In this document: piece after piece, positions 20,014 through 28,398 of the stretch
Layout: each line of letters starts with the position of its first letter
Position numbering within the stretch: the stretch's first letter is position 1
NCBI RefSeq assembly: GCF_013403565.1
Contig: NZ_CP058627.1
Coordinates: forward strand, 2,170,001 to 2,234,000
Direction: 5' to 3'
DNA: 64,000 nucleotides
Source of the DNA: Chitinibacter bivalviorum
GTDB taxonomy: Bacteria > Pseudomonadota > Gammaproteobacteria > Burkholderiales > Chitinibacteraceae
Program-made: the position numbers and the translations under genes
The notes under the pieces: generated by a model
Told to the model about the DNA's origin: nothing
Databases searched by the model: none
Seen by the model: the letters and a program-made list of their open reading frames with translations, nothing else

Positions 20014-21390
20014 ATGCCCAACATCCTGATCCTCGGCGCAGGCCGGGTTGGCACTTCGGTGGCCGAACAACTGGTTCATGAAAACTACAATGTCACGATT
20101 GTTGACGACAACCCGCATAATTTACAGCCCTTAGCCGACAAACTCGATCTGCGCACCCTCGTTGGCCACGCCGCCAACCCGCTTACCTTAGAAGCGGCTG
20201 GCGCAGCAGATGCCGATTTACTGCTGGCAGTCACACCGTCAGACGAGCTCAATATGGTCGCCTGCAAAATGGCGCATATGCTGTTTAATGTGCCTACTCG
20301 GCTCGGTCGAATCCGCGATCAGGATTTACTCGCCCGTAGCCAATTATTTACCACTGACGGCTTTGCGGTCGATCACGTTATTACGCCCGCGCAAATTGTG
20401 ACTGATTTACTGGCTCGACTAGTGGCTACCCCTGAGGCCTTACAGGTGCTCGATTTTGGACATGGCCGCGCCAAAATGGTCGCAGTCCGCGTTGAAGCGG
20501 GTGCGCATATGGATGGCAAAGATCTCGCGACGCTCGCGCAATACCTCGATAAAATCGACTGTCGGGTGGTCTCAATTTACCGCAAAAACAAACGCATCCC
20601 GGCAGATGGCAGCACCACACTCACGGTTGGCGATGAGGTGTTTTTTCTCGCCGCCAGCAAGCATGTCCGCGCGGTCATTCAGGAGTTGCGTGCCAGCGAA
20701 CGCGCGATTAAGCGCATTACCATTTGCGGCGGCGGCAACGTAGGCTATCGCCTAGCCAAAACGCTGGAAAATGACTACCAAATTAAAATTATCGAAGTCG
20801 ACCGCGAACGCGCGCAATGGCTAGCAGAGCACCTCCCCAAATGCTTAATTTTGCGCGGCGAAGCTACCGATGAAAACTTGCTCGATAACGAACAAATTGA
20901 TCGCTGCGATTTGTTTTTAGCGCTCACGTCAGATGACGAAGACAATATCATGTCGTCCTTGCTCGCCAAGCAAATGGGCGCGCGCAAAGTCGTCGCGATT
21001 ATCAATCGCTCGCGCTACGTCGATTTATTGCAAGGCGGCAAAATCGATGTCGCCATTTCACCCGCCCAAGCGACTATCGGCTCCTTGCTGGCGCACGTGC
21101 GCCAAGGCGATATTGTCGCCGTTCACAGCTTGCGTCGCGGCGAAGCGGAAGCCATTGAATTGATCGCACATGGTGACAAAAACAATTCGCGCGTCATCGG
21201 TCGCAAAGTCGAAGAAATCAAGCTACCGCAAGGCGCCAATCTGGCGGCCATTATTCGCGGCGAACACGTCATCATGGCGCACCATGACACGGTGATCGAA
21301 AATGAAGACCATGTGATTGTCTTTATCGACAATAAGCGCCATATTCGCGAAATCGAGCACTTATTCGCCGTAAAAATCGGGTTTTTCTAA
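20014..21390 (+). CDS. trkA: Trk potassium uptake NAD-binding subunit TrkA
   Basis: TrkA is the peripheral nucleotide-binding regulator of the TrkH potassium channel. The 458-residue product has two tandem RCK units, each with a Rossmann dinucleotide loop (GAGRVGTSVAE near residue 8 and GGGNVGYRLAK near 238) followed by a TrkA-C domain. I take the ATG at 20014, preceded by a TGGAGT site, not the TTG at 19996. trkH begins right after its stop. Confidence 0.95.
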   Translation: MPNILILGAGRVGTSVAEQLVHENYNVTIVDDNPHNLQPLADKLDLRTLVGHAANPLTLEAAGAADADLLLAVTPSDELNMVACKMAHMLFNVPTRLGRIRDQDLLARSQLFTTDGFAVDHVITPAQIVTDLLARLVATPEALQVLDFGHGRAKMVAVRVEAGAHMDGKDLATLAQYLDKIDCRVVSIYRKNKRIPADGSTTLTVGDEVFFLAASKHVRAVIQELRASERAIKRITICGGGNVGYRLAKTLENDYQIKIIEVDRERAQWLAEHLPKCLILRGEATDENLLDNEQIDRCDLFLALTSDDEDNIMSSLLAKQMGARKVVAIINRSRYVDLLQGGKIDVAISPAQATIGSLLAHVRQGDIVAVHSLRRGEAEAIELIAHGDKNNSRVIGRKVEEIKLPQGANLAAIIRGEHVIMAHHDTVIENEDHVIVFIDNKRHIREIEHLFAVKIGFF

Positions 21391-22860
21391 ATGACACTGA
21401 CGCAACGCCTCCTTCCTACCGTCAATGTGCTGGCCCGTGTTTCGGCGCTGTTCTCGCTCTCAATCATCGTTCCTATCGTCGTGGCTTGGTTTAACCAGGA
21501 TGCGGGGCTTTGGCCTTTTATTCACGCCTTGGCGGGGCTATTGGTCGTGAGCATTGGCACGATTGCGCTCACACATCGTTATAAACGCGAAATGCGCTCA
21601 CGCGATGGTTTTGTCTTGGTTGTGGGCGTTTGGAGCTTACTTCCCGCCGTCGCCGCCGTACCGCTACTGCTGTTTAATCCAGCGACCAGCTTTACCGATG
21701 CCTATTTTGAAACGATGTCGGCGCTGACCACGACGGGCGCAACCGTTTTTACCGGGCTCGATCATCTACCAGCCTCGATTAACCTTTGGCGCCATCTACT
21801 CAACTGGCTAGGGGGTATGGGTATCATCGTCTTGGCAGTAGCCATCCTTCCACTATTAGGAGTGGGGGGTATGCAGCTATTCAAAGCAGAAACGCCCGGC
21901 CCGATTAAAGACGCCAAGCTCACACCGCGCATCCACGAAACAGCCCGAAATTTGTGGCTGATCTACGCCGGGCTGACCTTGCTATGTGCCCTATTATTGA
22001 AATACGTCGGCAATATGTCATGGCTCGATGCCGTCTGCCATGCCTTTGCGGCGCTTTGTCTGGGTGGCTTCTCCACGCACGATGCGAGTGTAGGTTACTT
22101 TAATTCGCCGTTAATCGAAGGCATTTTGATTGTCTTTATGCTCTTGGCCGCCACTAATTTTGCGACGCATTATTTCGCGCTATCTGGCCGCAAGCTCTCG
22201 GTCTACCTCAAAGACAGCGAATTTAAAGCCATGCTGCTACTCGTTACTGGCAGCACACTGACCTTGGCAGGCTATTTGTACTGGCAGCAGACTTACCCTG
22301 AATACCTCACCGCCCTGCGCCACGTGGCATTTAATCTAGTGTCACTGGCCACCGATTGCGGCTTTGCCAGCGTCGATTTTGGCGCATGGCCCATTTTTGT
22401 ACCGCTGGTGATGCTATTTTTATCGTGTATTACCGCCTGTGCGGGCTCGACGGGCGGTGGGATTAAAATGATCCGCACCATTATTCAGGTGCGTGAAGTT
22501 GGCCGTCAGATGGTGACGCTGCTGCACCCTCAAGGCGTGCATCCATTGCGGGTCAATGGGCAAGTGATTCCCAACTCAGTGCTGTTCTCGGTGATGGGTT
22601 TTGTCTTTATCTACTTCGCCAGCATTGTCGGCCTGACCTTTATCCTACTGCTATCTGGGCTCGACTTTTTGACCAGTTTTTCCGCCGTGATTGCGTGTAT
22701 CAATAATGCTGGCCCCGGCTTGGGCGAAGTGGGCCCGGCCAGTAATTTTGGCGGGCTGAACGATTTTCAGACTTGGGTTTGCAGCTTTACGATGCTGTTG
22801 GGCCGATTGGAAGTCTTCTCGGTGCTCATCCTGTTTACCCGCACCTTCTGGAAAAACTAA
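21391..22860 (+). CDS. trkH: Potassium transporter TrkH
   Basis: The 489-residue integral membrane protein has about ten to twelve hydrophobic segments and TrkH/KtrB pore-loop motifs such as ALTTTGATVF, CLGGFSTHD, TDCGFASVD and NAGPGLGEVGP, each with the filter glycine. The start codon directly follows the trkA stop. Together they form a potassium uptake system. Confidence 0.95.
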   Translation: MTLTQRLLPTVNVLARVSALFSLSIIVPIVVAWFNQDAGLWPFIHALAGLLVVSIGTIALTHRYKREMRSRDGFVLVVGVWSLLPAVAAVPLLLFNPATSFTDAYFETMSALTTTGATVFTGLDHLPASINLWRHLLNWLGGMGIIVLAVAILPLLGVGGMQLFKAETPGPIKDAKLTPRIHETARNLWLIYAGLTLLCALLLKYVGNMSWLDAVCHAFAALCLGGFSTHDASVGYFNSPLIEGILIVFMLLAATNFATHYFALSGRKLSVYLKDSEFKAMLLLVTGSTLTLAGYLYWQQTYPEYLTALRHVAFNLVSLATDCGFASVDFGAWPIFVPLVMLFLSCITACAGSTGGGIKMIRTIIQVREVGRQMVTLLHPQGVHPLRVNGQVIPNSVLFSVMGFVFIYFASIVGLTFILLLSGLDFLTSFSAVIACINNAGPGLGEVGPASNFGGLNDFQTWVCSFTMLLGRLEVFSVLILFTRTFWKN

Positions 22861-22861
22861 T

Positions 22862-22910
22862 ACGTATTGCCCTGTAGACAGCGTAAATAATTACCTACAG
22901 GGCCATACTC
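22862..22910. repeat. 49-bp intergenic repeat, degenerate copy 3
   Basis: The ends are decayed (ACGTATTG ... CCATACTC), but the spacing between GTAT and ATAC is the same 45 bases as in intact copies. It starts one base after the trkH stop. Confidence 0.5.
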
Positions 22911-23037
22911 ACCCCTCCTACTTCCCTAATATTCAAACCACAGCCCAAATTGTAAGCTAGGGTCTGTTGATTTTTGGTTCAGGTCAAAATCAGCATTAAC
23001 GCGATCTGCCACAACCAAGCTTCATCTGCCCCTGATT

Positions 23038-23670
23038 ATGGATACCTTTTTTACCGGCTTTTTACTGTCGATCTCGCTGTGCCTCGACATTGGCATCGTG
23101 AATGTCGCGATGATAGACGTTACCCTGAAATACGGCCGTAAAGCCGCGCTCTGGCTCGGCGTCGGCTCATGCTTTGGCGATTTGGTGTATGCCGTGCTGG
23201 CTTTGGCTGGAATGAGCTTTTTGCTGCAGTTTGTTTGGGTGCAGTGGCTGACCTGGCTTGGCGGCGGCTCTTTGCTACTCTGGCTCGCGTACAAAATGGC
23301 ACGCGAAGCTTGGCAAGACGCTAGTCGCCCTGACACGGCTCATCCCGAGCTACCGAGCCGGCGTCATTTATTTGGCCGTGGGCTGACTTTGGCGATGGCC
23401 TCACCTTCATCCATCCTGTGGTTTGCCGCGGTGGGGGGCACTTTGATTGCCCAAGCCACCGATGGCACCTGGCTCAGTACGGCCGACTTTCTGCTGGGAT
23501 TTTTCATTGGCGGCGTAGCTTGGACCACTTTTATCATCCTCGCGGCGCATCATGGCGGCAAGACACTCGGCTCGCGTTTTAAGCAAGGCTGCCACGTCGC
23601 CTCGGCGCTGCTCTACCTGTATTTTGCCGCGCTAGTGATTCGCAACGGCTATGTTGCACTGCTCAACTAG
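23038..23670 (+). CDS. LysE/RhtB family amino acid exporter
   Basis: The 210-residue membrane protein has about six hydrophobic segments and the family layout (N-terminal FFTGFLLSISLCLDIG, then GRKAALWLGVGSCFGD near residue 40 and NAYVAL-like tail). LysE/RhtB proteins export amino acids such as lysine, threonine or homoserine; the substrate cannot be read here. It is a single gene with no adjacent regulator, followed by a strong terminator. Confidence 0.85.
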   Translation: MDTFFTGFLLSISLCLDIGIVNVAMIDVTLKYGRKAALWLGVGSCFGDLVYAVLALAGMSFLLQFVWVQWLTWLGGGSLLLWLAYKMAREAWQDASRPDTAHPELPSRRHLFGRGLTLAMASPSSILWFAAVGGTLIAQATDGTWLSTADFLLGFFIGGVAWTTFIILAAHHGGKTLGSRFKQGCHVASALLYLYFAALVIRNGYVALLN

Positions 23671-23684
23671 CACCCAAATGCGGA

Positions 23685-23718
23685 CATAAAAAACCTCGCC
23701 AAGGCGAGGTTTTTTATG
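23685..23718. terminator. Bidirectional rho-independent terminator
   Basis: A 16-bp perfect inverted repeat with a 2-base loop has a GC core (CCTCGCC/GGCGAGG) flanked by A6 on one side and T6 on the other. It serves the exporter gene on plus and the diguanylate cyclase gene on minus. Confidence 0.9.
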
Positions 23719-23728
23719 TGGTGAAAAA

Positions 23729-24700
23729 TCAATCCGCCAGCTCGGTTTTGCTACGGCCACTGTTTTTGGCGCGATACAGCGCTTCATCTGCACGCAAGAC
23801 CATGGCGCGGCCATTTTCATCGTCGCGCAATTGCGCGATACCGGCTGAAAATTTCACTTCAATACGTTGTGCATGATGCATATACGGCGTGCGGCCCGTC
23901 ACCAAACGCAAGCGATCGATCACATACGCAGCGCCTTTGCTGTCTGTATCGACCAGCAAAATCAAAAACTCCTCTCCGCCATAGCGCACCAGAATATCCG
24001 ACTCACGCAATACCGCCTTGGTCAGATTGGCCATATGCACCAAGACCTGATCACCAACCAGATGTGTAAAGCGATCATTGATGGATTTAAATTCGTCCAG
24101 ATCGATCAGCACCGCCGTTAAGCGCGCATCATTGCGCTGCGCGCGTTTCACTTCACGCATCAGCAAATGATCCAGCCCTTGGCGATTGAGCGCGCCGGTC
24201 AGCGCGTCTTGCTCGAGCACTTTGCGGTTAAAGGCGAGATCTTCTTCGATATGGCGGATAGAGTCGCGAATCGTTTGCAAATCTGAATGTGACGTAGTGA
24301 CCGTCGAATGTACATTGTGCGTGGTATTGATCACCACATTGAGCAAATCTTCCAGGCTGGCGTGCGTTTCTTCAGGGCTCGCTGCTTGCGAAACATGCGC
24401 TTCGCGTACTGCGTGCAAATTGCCGAGGCTCTCTTGCATCACCGTGGTTGAGCCAGACAAATTTGTCATCAAGCCATCGGTCACTTCGCCCATGTCATGT
24501 GCGGCATCGTCCAATTTATACAGCACCTGCCAAGCAAGCTGCATCTCGGTCGCCGTTTTGCTTTCTGGCGCTTTGATCGTCACGATGGCATTGTAAAACT
24601 GGGCGTAATTTTCGGGTGTTGGCGCCAAACCGCGCTCGGACAATCGTTTTAATGCAATGCGTGCAATTTCAACCGGATTAACCGGTGTTGCTGGGTTCAT
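23729..24700 (-). CDS. Diguanylate cyclase (GGDEF)
   Basis: The 323-residue protein has an N-terminal region of about 150 residues, helical and without membrane segments, and a C-terminal GGDEF domain (about 160-320). The active-site motif is RYGGEEF, and the inhibitory site RESD lies at the expected position before it. It should make cyclic di-GMP and be product-inhibited. The N-terminal region is probably a dimerising or sensory helix bundle; its signal is unknown. Confidence 0.92.
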   Translation of the reverse strand: MNPATPVNPVEIARIALKRLSERGLAPTPENYAQFYNAIVTIKAPESKTATEMQLAWQVLYKLDDAAHDMGEVTDGLMTNLSGSTTVMQESLGNLHAVREAHVSQAASPEETHASLEDLLNVVINTTHNVHSTVTTSHSDLQTIRDSIRHIEEDLAFNRKVLEQDALTGALNRQGLDHLLMREVKRAQRNDARLTAVLIDLDEFKSINDRFTHLVGDQVLVHMANLTKAVLRESDILVRYGGEEFLILLVDTDSKGAAYVIDRLRLVTGRTPYMHHAQRIEVKFSAGIAQLRDDENGRAMVLRADEALYRAKNSGRSKTELAD

Positions 24701-24857
24701 CTTGGACTACCTGAGTAAACGCTTATATTTAGCAGTCAATTGTAAGTGCTAGCGCAGACTGCGCCAAGCAAGTTCGCTACAATGATGCACGTTTTTATTC
24801 AATATCAATATTGCCGATTGCGCCAAGCTAGGCGGGCACTCGGCAGCTGGAAACAAT

Positions 24858-26243
24858 ATGCATATTCACATTTTGGGTATTTGCGGCACGTTCATGGGCG
24901 GCATTGCGGCACTCGCACGCGAAGCGGGTCATCAGGTCACGGGCTGCGATGCCAATGTGTATCCACCGATGTCGACCCAGCTCGAAAATCTGGGCATTGA
25001 ATTGATCGAAGGCTTTGGCGCCGAGCAACTCGAACAATTGCCGAGCAAGCCCGATCTATTTGTGATTGGCAATGTGGTAAAGCGGGGTATGCCGCTAATG
25101 GAGGCGATTCTCAACGCTGGGTTGCCCTATACCTCTGGCCCACAATGGCTGGGTGAGCATTTGCTGCGCGATAAATGGGTGCTGGCTGTGGCCGGTACTC
25201 ACGGCAAAACCACCACAACGTCGATGCTGGCCTGGATACTGGAAGACGCCGGTTTAGCACCCGGTTTTCTGGTCGGCGGCATTCCGGAAAACTTCGGTGT
25301 TTCCGCCCGCGCACCAGGCACACCACGCCAAGATGCCGCCAGCACGTCGCCGTTTTTTGTCATTGAAGCGGATGAATACGACACCGCATTTTTCGACAAA
25401 CGCAGCAAATTTGTTCACTACCGCCCGCGCACGGCCATTTTGAACAACCTTGAATTCGATCACGCCGACATTTTTGCCGATCTAGCCGCGATCGAAACGC
25501 AGTTTCACCATCTCGTTCGCACTATCCCAGGCCAAGGCCGTGTAATTGTGAATGGCAAGGAAGACAGTCTACAACGCGTCCTCGAGCGTGGCTGCTGGTC
25601 GGAAGTTGAACACTTTGCCAAGCAGACCGGGGCAGATGGCTGGACTTTGGGTGAGATTTATAGCGACGGTTTTGATGTGCTTTTTAATGGCGAACTGCAA
25701 GGCCGTTTGGTCTGGAACTTGATGGGCGAGCACAATGCGCACAATGCGCTCGCCGCGATTGCCGCTGCACGTCATGTCGGCGTCACGCCGCAAGTGGCGA
25801 TCGAGGCCTTAGGCCGTTTTGAAAACGTCAAACGTCGCATGGAAATCAAAGGCGTCGTCAATGACATCACCGTCTACGACGATTTTGCCCACCACCCAAC
25901 CGCCATCACCACCACAGTTGCGGGCCTGCGCGCCAAAGTGGGCAAACAGCGCATTTTGGCCGTGCTTGAACCGCGCTCGAACACGATGAAACTGGGCACA
26001 ATGAAGGCTGCGCTACCCGCCAGCTTAGCCGAAGCCGATCGCGTATTTTGCTATGGTGCCAATTTAGGCTGGGACACCGCCGAGGCACTCGCGCCTTTGG
26101 GCGACAAAGCCCAAAGCTTTACCGATTTGGATACTTTGATCGCAGCCATCGTGGTCGAAGCGCAATCAGGCGATCAGATTCTGGTGATGAGCAACGGCGG
26201 ATTTGGCGGGATTCACGGCAAAATTCTTGCCGCACTTGCCTAG
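24858..26243 (+). CDS. mpl: UDP-N-acetylmuramate:L-Ala-gamma-D-Glu-meso-diaminopimelate ligase Mpl
   Basis: Mpl recycles murein tripeptide by joining it to UDP-MurNAc. The 461-residue Mur-ligase-fold protein starts MHIHILGICGTFMGGIA, has the ATP loop AGTHGKTTTTSML near residue 115, and central and C-terminal Mur domains (YDDFAHHPTA, EPRSNTMKLG). The TAG stop overlaps the first base of a 49-bp repeat. Confidence 0.95.
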   Translation: MHIHILGICGTFMGGIAALAREAGHQVTGCDANVYPPMSTQLENLGIELIEGFGAEQLEQLPSKPDLFVIGNVVKRGMPLMEAILNAGLPYTSGPQWLGEHLLRDKWVLAVAGTHGKTTTTSMLAWILEDAGLAPGFLVGGIPENFGVSARAPGTPRQDAASTSPFFVIEADEYDTAFFDKRSKFVHYRPRTAILNNLEFDHADIFADLAAIETQFHHLVRTIPGQGRVIVNGKEDSLQRVLERGCWSEVEHFAKQTGADGWTLGEIYSDGFDVLFNGELQGRLVWNLMGEHNAHNALAAIAAARHVGVTPQVAIEALGRFENVKRRMEIKGVVNDITVYDDFAHHPTAITTTVAGLRAKVGKQRILAVLEPRSNTMKLGTMKAALPASLAEADRVFCYGANLGWDTAEALAPLGDKAQSFTDLDTLIAAIVVEAQSGDQILVMSNGGFGGIHGKILAALA

Positions 26244-26291
26244 GGTATTGCCTTGAAGGCATTGATTTAAAATACTTTTAGACAGATACCC
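26243..26291. repeat. 49-bp intergenic repeat, copy 4
   Basis: The copy starts GGGTATTG and ends AGATACCC, is exactly 49 bp long, and its first base is the last base of the mpl stop codon. Confidence 0.7.
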
Positions 26292-26293
26292 AC

Positions 26294-26321
26294 AAAAAAG
26301 CCCGCAGTTGCGGGCTTTTTT
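26294..26321. terminator. Bidirectional rho-independent terminator
   Basis: A stem GCCCGCA/TGCGGGC with 2-base loop is flanked by A6 and T6. It ends mpl on plus and nadA on minus. Confidence 0.9.
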
Positions 26322-26339
26322 CTTCCTTCGGCTGACCGC

Positions 26340-27254
26340 TTAGGCGTAGTAGCGTTTAGAAAACTCCAACATCCGCTCGATTGGCAAGCGCGCCGCATCC
26401 ATATCAGCAGGCGTTAGGTAATCAATCACGGTACCTTGACCTGCTTGCGCGCGTTTGACCGCTTCGATGGTATTCATTTTCATGTATGGGCACGAATTAC
26501 ACTGGCAACCTGCGTAGATCGGCGCTTGCTCGATATTCAAATCTGGGCGAGCCAGACGCATATTGTACAAAATGCCGTCTTCAGTCGCGACGAAGATCGC
26601 GGCATCAGGCTCTTTGTCGAACGACTTAATCCAGTTCAGCATGCCCGAAGTCGAGCCAACATAATCGGCTTGCTGCAACACAGGCAGCGGGCTTTCAGGG
26701 TGAGCGATCAGGTATTTGGCCGTTTTCACTGCGGCAAACGCTTCATCAAGTGCCGCTTGATTGAATTTATCATGTACTTCACACACCGCTGACCACAGCG
26801 GCATATCGTAGCCGTGTTGGAAGTTCAAATACGCGCCCATATTGCGATCGGGCGAGAAGATTACTTTTTTACCGTCGGCGTACAGGTGAGCAATGATGTC
26901 GTCCACATTGCGGCTGGTCACAATCCAGTCGCTCAAGGCTTTGTGCTCGGCCGAGCTATTGATGTAGGACACGTGCACATGATCGGGATAAGACTCACGC
27001 CATGCCTTGAGCGCAGCCACATCGGTTTGCGTCACCAGCGAACAGGTCGAACCCGCATCCGGCAAAATCACGGTCGCATTCGGATTCAAAATCTTGGCGG
27101 TTTCAGCCATAAAGCGTACACCAGCAAACACGATGATGTCGGCATCCGCATCACGCGCAAACAGGGAAAGCTCAAGGCTATCGCCCACCTTATCGGCCAT
27201 TTGCTGGATTTCGGGCTGGGTGTAATAGTGGGCAAGCGTCACAACGCGTGGCAT
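26340..27254 (-). CDS. nadA: Quinolinate synthase NadA
   Basis: NadA condenses iminoaspartate with dihydroxyacetone phosphate to quinolinate, the NAD precursor, using a [4Fe-4S] cluster. The ATG at 27254 follows CGAGGATAG and gives a 304-residue protein starting MPRVVTLAHYYTQPEIQ. Three cysteines suit the cluster: GSTCSLVTQ, WSAVCEVHD and NSCPYMKMN. A longer upstream frame lacks a site and family similarity. The length matches the compact NadA form without the N-terminal extension. Confidence 0.93.
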   Translation of the reverse strand: MPRVVTLAHYYTQPEIQQMADKVGDSLELSLFARDADADIIVFAGVRFMAETAKILNPNATVILPDAGSTCSLVTQTDVAALKAWRESYPDHVHVSYINSSAEHKALSDWIVTSRNVDDIIAHLYADGKKVIFSPDRNMGAYLNFQHGYDMPLWSAVCEVHDKFNQAALDEAFAAVKTAKYLIAHPESPLPVLQQADYVGSTSGMLNWIKSFDKEPDAAIFVATEDGILYNMRLARPDLNIEQAPIYAGCQCNSCPYMKMNTIEAVKRAQAGQGTVIDYLTPADMDAARLPIERMLEFSKRYYA

Positions 27255-27452
27255 AGGGCTATCCTCGATCAGACTAGTAAAGGCGATCTGCGTGGGCCGG
27301 CACCGACTTGATCGGGTGCAAAATTGCAGCGCACAACGCACATCGAAATCATAGGCTCGAATCTTATCACGCCCCCGCCCTGCAACTCAGCATCAAAAAC
27401 GGCATTTTTAATTAAAAAATCAATCTTTAACAAAAAAGTCGTGCAGTGGCGC

Positions 27453-27481
27453 TTGACAGCCTGCCGCCCCTTAGCCATAAT
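27453..27481 (+). promoter_or_regulatory. Sigma-70-type promoter of the tRNA cluster
   Basis: A perfect -35 TTGACA (27453-27458), 17-base spacer and -10 CATAAT (27476-27481) lie about 42 bases before the first tRNA-Gly. Confidence 0.7.
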
Positions 27482-27522
27482 TGCGCTCCTCTGCAAATCA
27501 CATCGAAATGCAGAAACGTGAT

Positions 27523-27598
27523 GCGGGATTAGCTCAGTTGGTAGAGCGATACCTTGCCAAGGTATAGGTCGAGAGTTCGAGCCTCTTATCCCGCTCCA
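27523..27598 (+). tRNA. tRNA-Gly(GCC), copy 1
   Basis: The 76-base cloverleaf has acceptor GCGGGAT/ATCCCGC, anticodon GCC in TTGCCAA, a GTTCGAG T-loop and an encoded CCA end. Confidence 0.98.
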
Positions 27599-27640
27599 TC
27601 ACACATTGGCGTAGTACATAGCATCACAGCAGTTTGCGAT

Positions 27641-27716
27641 GCGGGATTAGCTCAGTTGGTAGAGCGATACCTTGCCAAGGTATAGGTCGAGAGTTCGAGC
27701 CTCTTATCCCGCTCCA
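27641..27716 (+). tRNA. tRNA-Gly(GCC), copy 2
   Basis: It is identical to copy 1. The spacer before it (42 bases) is repeated exactly before copy 3, so the unit period is 118 bases. Confidence 0.98.
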
Positions 27717-27758
27717 TCACACATTGGCGTAGTACATAGCATCACAGCAGTTTGCGAT

Positions 27759-27834
27759 GCGGGATTAGCTCAGTTGGTAGAGCGATACCTTGCCAAGGTA
27801 TAGGTCGAGAGTTCGAGCCTCTTATCCCGCTCCA
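27759..27834 (+). tRNA. tRNA-Gly(GCC), copy 3
   Basis: It is identical to copies 1 and 2 and preceded by the same 42-base spacer. Confidence 0.98.
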
Positions 27835-27860
27835 TTAATTAAAATGCTTGCAACACCCCT

Positions 27861-27936
27861 GCGGGATTAGCTCAGTTGGTAGAGCGATACCTTGCCAAGG
27901 TATAGGTCGAGAGTTCGAGCCTCTTATCCCGCTCCA
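27861..27936 (+). tRNA. tRNA-Gly(GCC), copy 4
   Basis: It is identical to copies 1-3, but the 26-base spacer before it is unrelated to the repeated one. Confidence 0.98.
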
Positions 27937-27980
27937 AATATTTCTAAGAAAGTAGTATTGATACTTTCTTTACCCCTTAA

Positions 27981-28054
27981 GGCGGGGTAGCAAAATGGTT
28001 ATGCCGCGGATTGCAAATCCGTTTACGCCGGTTCGATTCCGGCCTCCGCCTCCA
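27981..28054 (+). tRNA. tRNA-Cys(GCA)
   Basis: The 74-base gene has acceptor GGCGGGG/CTCCGCC, anticodon GCA in ATTGCAAAT and an encoded CCA. Confidence 0.97.
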
Positions 28055-28058
28055 GCAT

Positions 28059-28086
28059 TAAAGCCCAGCCAAGCTGGGCTTTTTTG
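28059..28086 (+). terminator. Terminator after tRNA-Cys
   Basis: A stem AAAGCCCAGC/GCTGGGCTTT with 3-base loop is followed by a T-run. It ends the Gly-Cys transcript before tRNA-Leu. Confidence 0.85.
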
Positions 28087-28137
28087 TAGAGTAAGACTAG
28101 CAAGACATGCGAAAGACTGTTAATATTCGCACCCTGT

Positions 28138-28222
28138 GCTCGGATGGTGAAATAGGTAGACACAAGAGACTTAAAATCTCTCGCCGCAAGGTGTGCCGGT
28201 TCGATTCCGGCTCCGAGCACCA
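28138..28222 (+). tRNA. tRNA-Leu(UAA), integration target
   Basis: The 85-base gene has acceptor GCTCGGA/TCCGAGC, anticodon TAA in ACTTAAAAT, a long variable arm and an encoded CCA. Its last 14 bases recur at 40304-40317, so it is the attachment gene of the integrated element. Confidence 0.97.
28209..28222. other. attL core (end of tRNA-Leu)
   Basis: GGCTCCGAGCACCA is present here and at 40304-40317 in the same orientation. Crossing over here keeps tRNA-Leu intact. Confidence 0.85.
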
Positions 28223-28256
28223 TTACTAAGTTTTAAGCAGTACTAAGCAGCACTAC

Positions 28257-28290
28257 AAACCCGCATCAAGCCTAGCTTTGCGGGTTTTTT
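28257..28290 (+). terminator. Terminator supplied to tRNA-Leu by the element
   Basis: A stem AAACCCGCA/TGCGGGTTT with a 13-base loop runs into T6. It is element DNA but sits where the host terminator of tRNA-Leu used to be. Confidence 0.8.
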
Positions 28291-28336
28291 GTTGCCCTAA
28301 ACAATCCTAACTCATCCTAATCAAGACAATCTTTTT

Positions 28337-28358
28337 GTACCCCTTCTTGCACCCCTGC
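28337..28358. repeat. Left integrase arm-type repeat
   Basis: This 22-base sequence, with GTACCCCT and CACCCCTGC blocks, recurs with two mismatches at 40221-40242 near the other end. Two inverted AGGGGTACAT copies follow at about 28369-28395. Confidence 0.55.
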
Positions 28359-28398
28359 GATACGATACAGGGGTACATAGCGTTTAGAGGGGTACATC

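Noticed and set aside
27523..27936. Regular direct repeats suggesting a CRISPR array
   Set aside because: The repeats are complete tRNA-Gly genes and the spacers are identical, so it is a tRNA tandem. No cas genes are seen.
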